DNA of 22,690 nt from an uncultured bacterium (GTDB taxonomy: Bacteria; Actinomycetota; Coriobacteriia; Coriobacteriales; Coriobacteriaceae), in assembly GCA_905215445.1 (NCBI GenBank), contig CAJMPZ010000038.1, forward strand, positions 1 through 22,690, read 5' to 3'. The notes beneath the pieces are model-generated. The model was not told where the DNA came from. It saw only the letters and a list, made by a program, of their open reading frames with translations, and ran no database searches. Positions 13,363-22,690 of this stretch are shown here, piece after piece; the first letter of the stretch is position 1; the number at the start of each line of letters is the position of its first letter. Made by a program: the position numbers and the translations under genes.

Positions 13363-14271
13363 ATGAAGGCAATCATCCCCGCCGCCGGTCTTGGCACGCG
13401 TTTTCTGCCTGGCACCAAGTGCACGCCCAAAGAGATGCTGCCGGTGCTCGACAAGCCGGTCATCCAGTACGTCGTTGAGGAGGCGCTCGACCCCGAGGAG
13501 GTCGATGATGCCATTATCGTCACCTCTCCCGGCAAGCCCGAGTTGCTGAGCTACTTCCAGCCCGATCGTTCGCTCGAGAACCTGCTGCGCGAGCGCGGCA
13601 AGGATGCTTATGCCGACGCCGTCGCCCATGCGGGCGGTATGCCGGTCGACTTCCGTTATCAGTACGAGCCCAAGGGCCTCGGTCACGCCATTCGCTCTGC
13701 CGCTGACGCTGTGGCGGGGGAGAACTTCCTGGTTCTTCTGGGCGACTACGTTGTGCCCAACCGCGACATCTGCGATAAGATGCTCGCCGTTTCCAAGGAG
13801 CACGGTGGCGCTTCGGTTATCGCCGTTGCCGCGTGCGCTCCCGAGGAGGTCAGCCGCTACGGCGTTATCGCCGGCGATCGCGTGGGCTCTCTCGAGGGCT
13901 TCGAGAATGCCGCCGACGACGAGCCCGGTGCCGTTTGGCGCATCGGCGGCCTGGTCGAGAAGCCCGCTCCCGAGGCGGCTCCGTCCAACCTGTACATCGT
14001 TGGTCGCTACCTGCTGAGCCCGCTGGTCATGGACCTGCTGGCCGATCAGCAGGCCGGTAAGGGCGGCGAGATCCAGCTGACCGACGCCATGGCACGTTCG
14101 CTCGACCGCGAGGCCATGTATGCAGTCGTCATCGACCCGCTGTCGGGCTACGACACCGGCACTCCCTCTGGCTGGATGGCCACCAACGCCCTCATGGCTG
14201 CAAGCGACCCCCGCTTTGCCAGCGCCTTCTGGGACGCCATCGACGAGCGCGGCGGATTGATGCGTAAGTAA
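13363..14271 (+). CDS. galU: UTP--glucose-1-phosphate uridylyltransferase
   Basis: This 302-residue enzyme makes UDP-glucose from UTP and glucose-1-phosphate for cell-surface glycans, exopolysaccharide and galactose use. Typical nucleotidyltransferase motifs are IPAAGLGTRFLPGTK (5-19), KEMLPVLDKPVIQYVVEEA (23-41), PKGLGHAI (103-110), LLGDYVVP (125-132) with the metal-ligand Asp128, VEKP (198-201), GEIQLTDAM (235-243) and the GYDTGTPSGW loop (262-271). An in-frame TTG (13354) sits only 3 bases from AAAGGA (13345-13350), so the ATG at 13363 is taken although its spacing of 12 is a little long. The gene sits between rplL and rpoB with terminators on both sides, an unusual location that makes it a separate unit. 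Confidence 0.95.
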   Translation: MKAIIPAAGLGTRFLPGTKCTPKEMLPVLDKPVIQYVVEEALDPEEVDDAIIVTSPGKPELLSYFQPDRSLENLLRERGKDAYADAVAHAGGMPVDFRYQYEPKGLGHAIRSAADAVAGENFLVLLGDYVVPNRDICDKMLAVSKEHGGASVIAVAACAPEEVSRYGVIAGDRVGSLEGFENAADDEPGAVWRIGGLVEKPAPEAAPSNLYIVGRYLLSPLVMDLLADQQAGKGGEIQLTDAMARSLDREAMYAVVIDPLSGYDTGTPSGWMATNALMAASDPRFASAFWDAIDERGGLMRK

Positions 14272-14291
14272 GCCTTCGGGCATCGACATTT

Positions 14292-14326
14292 ACGGGCGCG
14301 GACTTCGGTTCGCGCCCGTTTTTTAT
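14292..14326 (+). terminator. Strong intrinsic terminator of galU
   Basis: ACGGGCGCG (14292-14300) pairs with CGCGCCCGT (14311-14319), extended inward by GAC/GTT around a TTCG tetraloop, and is followed by a run of T. It lies 20 bases after the galU stop, so read-through into rpoB should be low. Confidence 0.92.
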
Positions 14327-14457
14327 AAGAGCTGCGATTGCTGGCTCCCTGTTCACAGAAAATATATGAACAGATGTTCGATACACATACATCTACCTGC
14401 GTGTTTTCCGTCGAAAAACTTTGCTACTCCAAAAACTCAATCGCGTCAAGGCTTTTC

Positions 14458-14485
14458 TTGCCCAACGGTCGGTACCTGATAAACT
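14458..14485 (+). promoter_or_regulatory. Candidate promoter of rpoBC
   Basis: TTGCCC (14458-14463) and TAAACT (14480-14485) are spaced by 16 bases, with TG at 14477-14478 giving an extended -10 (TGaTAAACT). The predicted start near 14492 leaves a 5' UTR of about 67 bases. An AT-rich stretch lies upstream (14340-14450), including runs such as GAAAAAC and CCAAAAAC that could act as UP-element-like sequence. Confidence 0.55.
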
Positions 14486-14558
14486 ATTAGGTTGCGATAA
14501 CTGGCGAAGCTATGCCTCGCCAACCCACCGAGCATTTCCGTGAAGGAGGAAAAACCTG

Positions 14559-18050
<3,492 letters not shown>

Positions 18051-18056
18051 TTGACT

Positions 18057-22535
<4,479 letters not shown>

Positions 22536-22541
22536 CTAGTT

Positions 22542-22563
22542 CCGCCGTTCTAACGAACGGCGG
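22542..22563 (+). terminator. Hairpin just after rpoC
   Basis: CCGCCGTTC, loop TAAC, GAACGGCGG: a perfect 9-bp stem 6 bases after the rpoC stop. It lacks a T-tract, so it may protect the 3' end or pause polymerase rather than terminate on its own. Confidence 0.55.
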
Positions 22564-22579
22564 CAACCTCCGTCGCTGC

Positions 22580-22679
22580 GCGGCCCCCAGAGCTACAATC
22601 TGTCATTCAAAAGGCAGGGCATGACCAAAAGGTCAATGCCCTGCCTTTTTCATGCCACCTTGTACGCTCTGGGGGCCGC
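22580..22679. repeat. Nested palindrome containing the rpoC terminator
   Basis: Outer arms GCGGCCCCCAGAGC (22580-22593) and GCTCTGGGGGCCGC (22666-22679) are perfect 14-base inverted repeats 72 bases apart. They enclose the terminator hairpin at 22609-22649. The CACCTTG...GCTCTG part of the right half is shared with the window's left end (40-55), indicating a repeated element. Confidence 0.7.
22609..22650 (+). terminator. Strong terminator of rpoBC
   Basis: An 18-bp stem runs from AAAAGGCAGGGCATGACC (22609-22626) to GGTCAATGCCCTGCCTTTT (22631-22649) with loop AAAA and one bulged A, ending in five T. The A-run on the 5' side means it could also terminate minus-strand transcripts. The core matches the hairpin at 1-27. 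Confidence 0.88.
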
Positions 22680-22690
22680 TCGCTTGCGTA

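Noticed and set aside
13042..14289. 415-residue minus-strand open frame opposite galU
   Set aside because: Shadow of galU, which has full family motifs and its own terminator. The antisense frame extends across the leader with no start signals.
18051..18056. TTG 18051 as rpoC start
   Set aside because: It is only 2 bases from the AAGGAG ribosome binding site. GTG 18057 has normal 8-base spacing and gives the usual short beta' N-terminus.

Overview
The window looks like chromosomal DNA of a high-GC, gut-type actinobacterium of the class Coriobacteriia, most plausibly a Collinsella-like organism. This is an inference. It rests on strong G/C-ending codon bias, an actinobacterial-style beta' subunit (RpoC), GTG starts with strong AGGAGG-type ribosome binding sites, and gene content such as a FeoA-FeoB fusion and a dimethylargininase/APC-transporter pair. 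No 16S or other definitive marker is present. No tRNA, rRNA, CRISPR array, prophage or complete insertion sequence was recognised.

Layout. (1) 1-1960: a GntR/FCD regulator (minus strand) is divergent from a dimethylarginine dimethylaminohydrolase-like gene, with a TTGTATACAA-type palindrome between them. (2) 1963-3426: a 12-13 TM APC-family basic amino acid antiporter. With the preceding genes it looks like a small regulated locus for (methyl)arginine use. (3) 3427-6310: a 446-base gap ends in a good promoter with tandem GGTTAGCC motifs, followed by a fused feoA-feoB ferrous iron transporter and a strong terminator. (4) 6316-9649: a SotB-like MFS sugar exporter, a long hairpin, a cytoplasmic GH13 glycosidase and a hypoxanthine-DNA-glycosylase-like gene that may be co-transcribed with the GH13 gene. 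(5) 9651-11540: an unrecognised minus-strand protein and a class I/II aminotransferase. The last third of the aminotransferase gene has different codon use. (6) 11541-13115: a large inverted duplication at the rplJ promoter, an L10 leader with an attenuator-like terminator, then rplJ and rplL with a strong terminator. (7) 13363-14326: galU with its own terminator. (8) 14458-22650: promoter, rpoB, rpoC and terminator structures.

The transcription and translation genes form an altered version of the classical rplJL-rpoBC cluster. galU sits between rplL and rpoB, and both rplL and galU end in strong intrinsic terminators, so rpoBC probably depends mainly on its own promoter. The most unusual feature is in the polymerase. 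RpoC has a C-terminal extension of about 230 residues containing a segment that aligns without gaps to the alpha-subunit C-terminal domain, including the residues that contact UP-element DNA. RpoB has a divergent, longer fork-loop-2 segment just after the rifampicin region. Together these suggest a lineage-specific RNA polymerase architecture.
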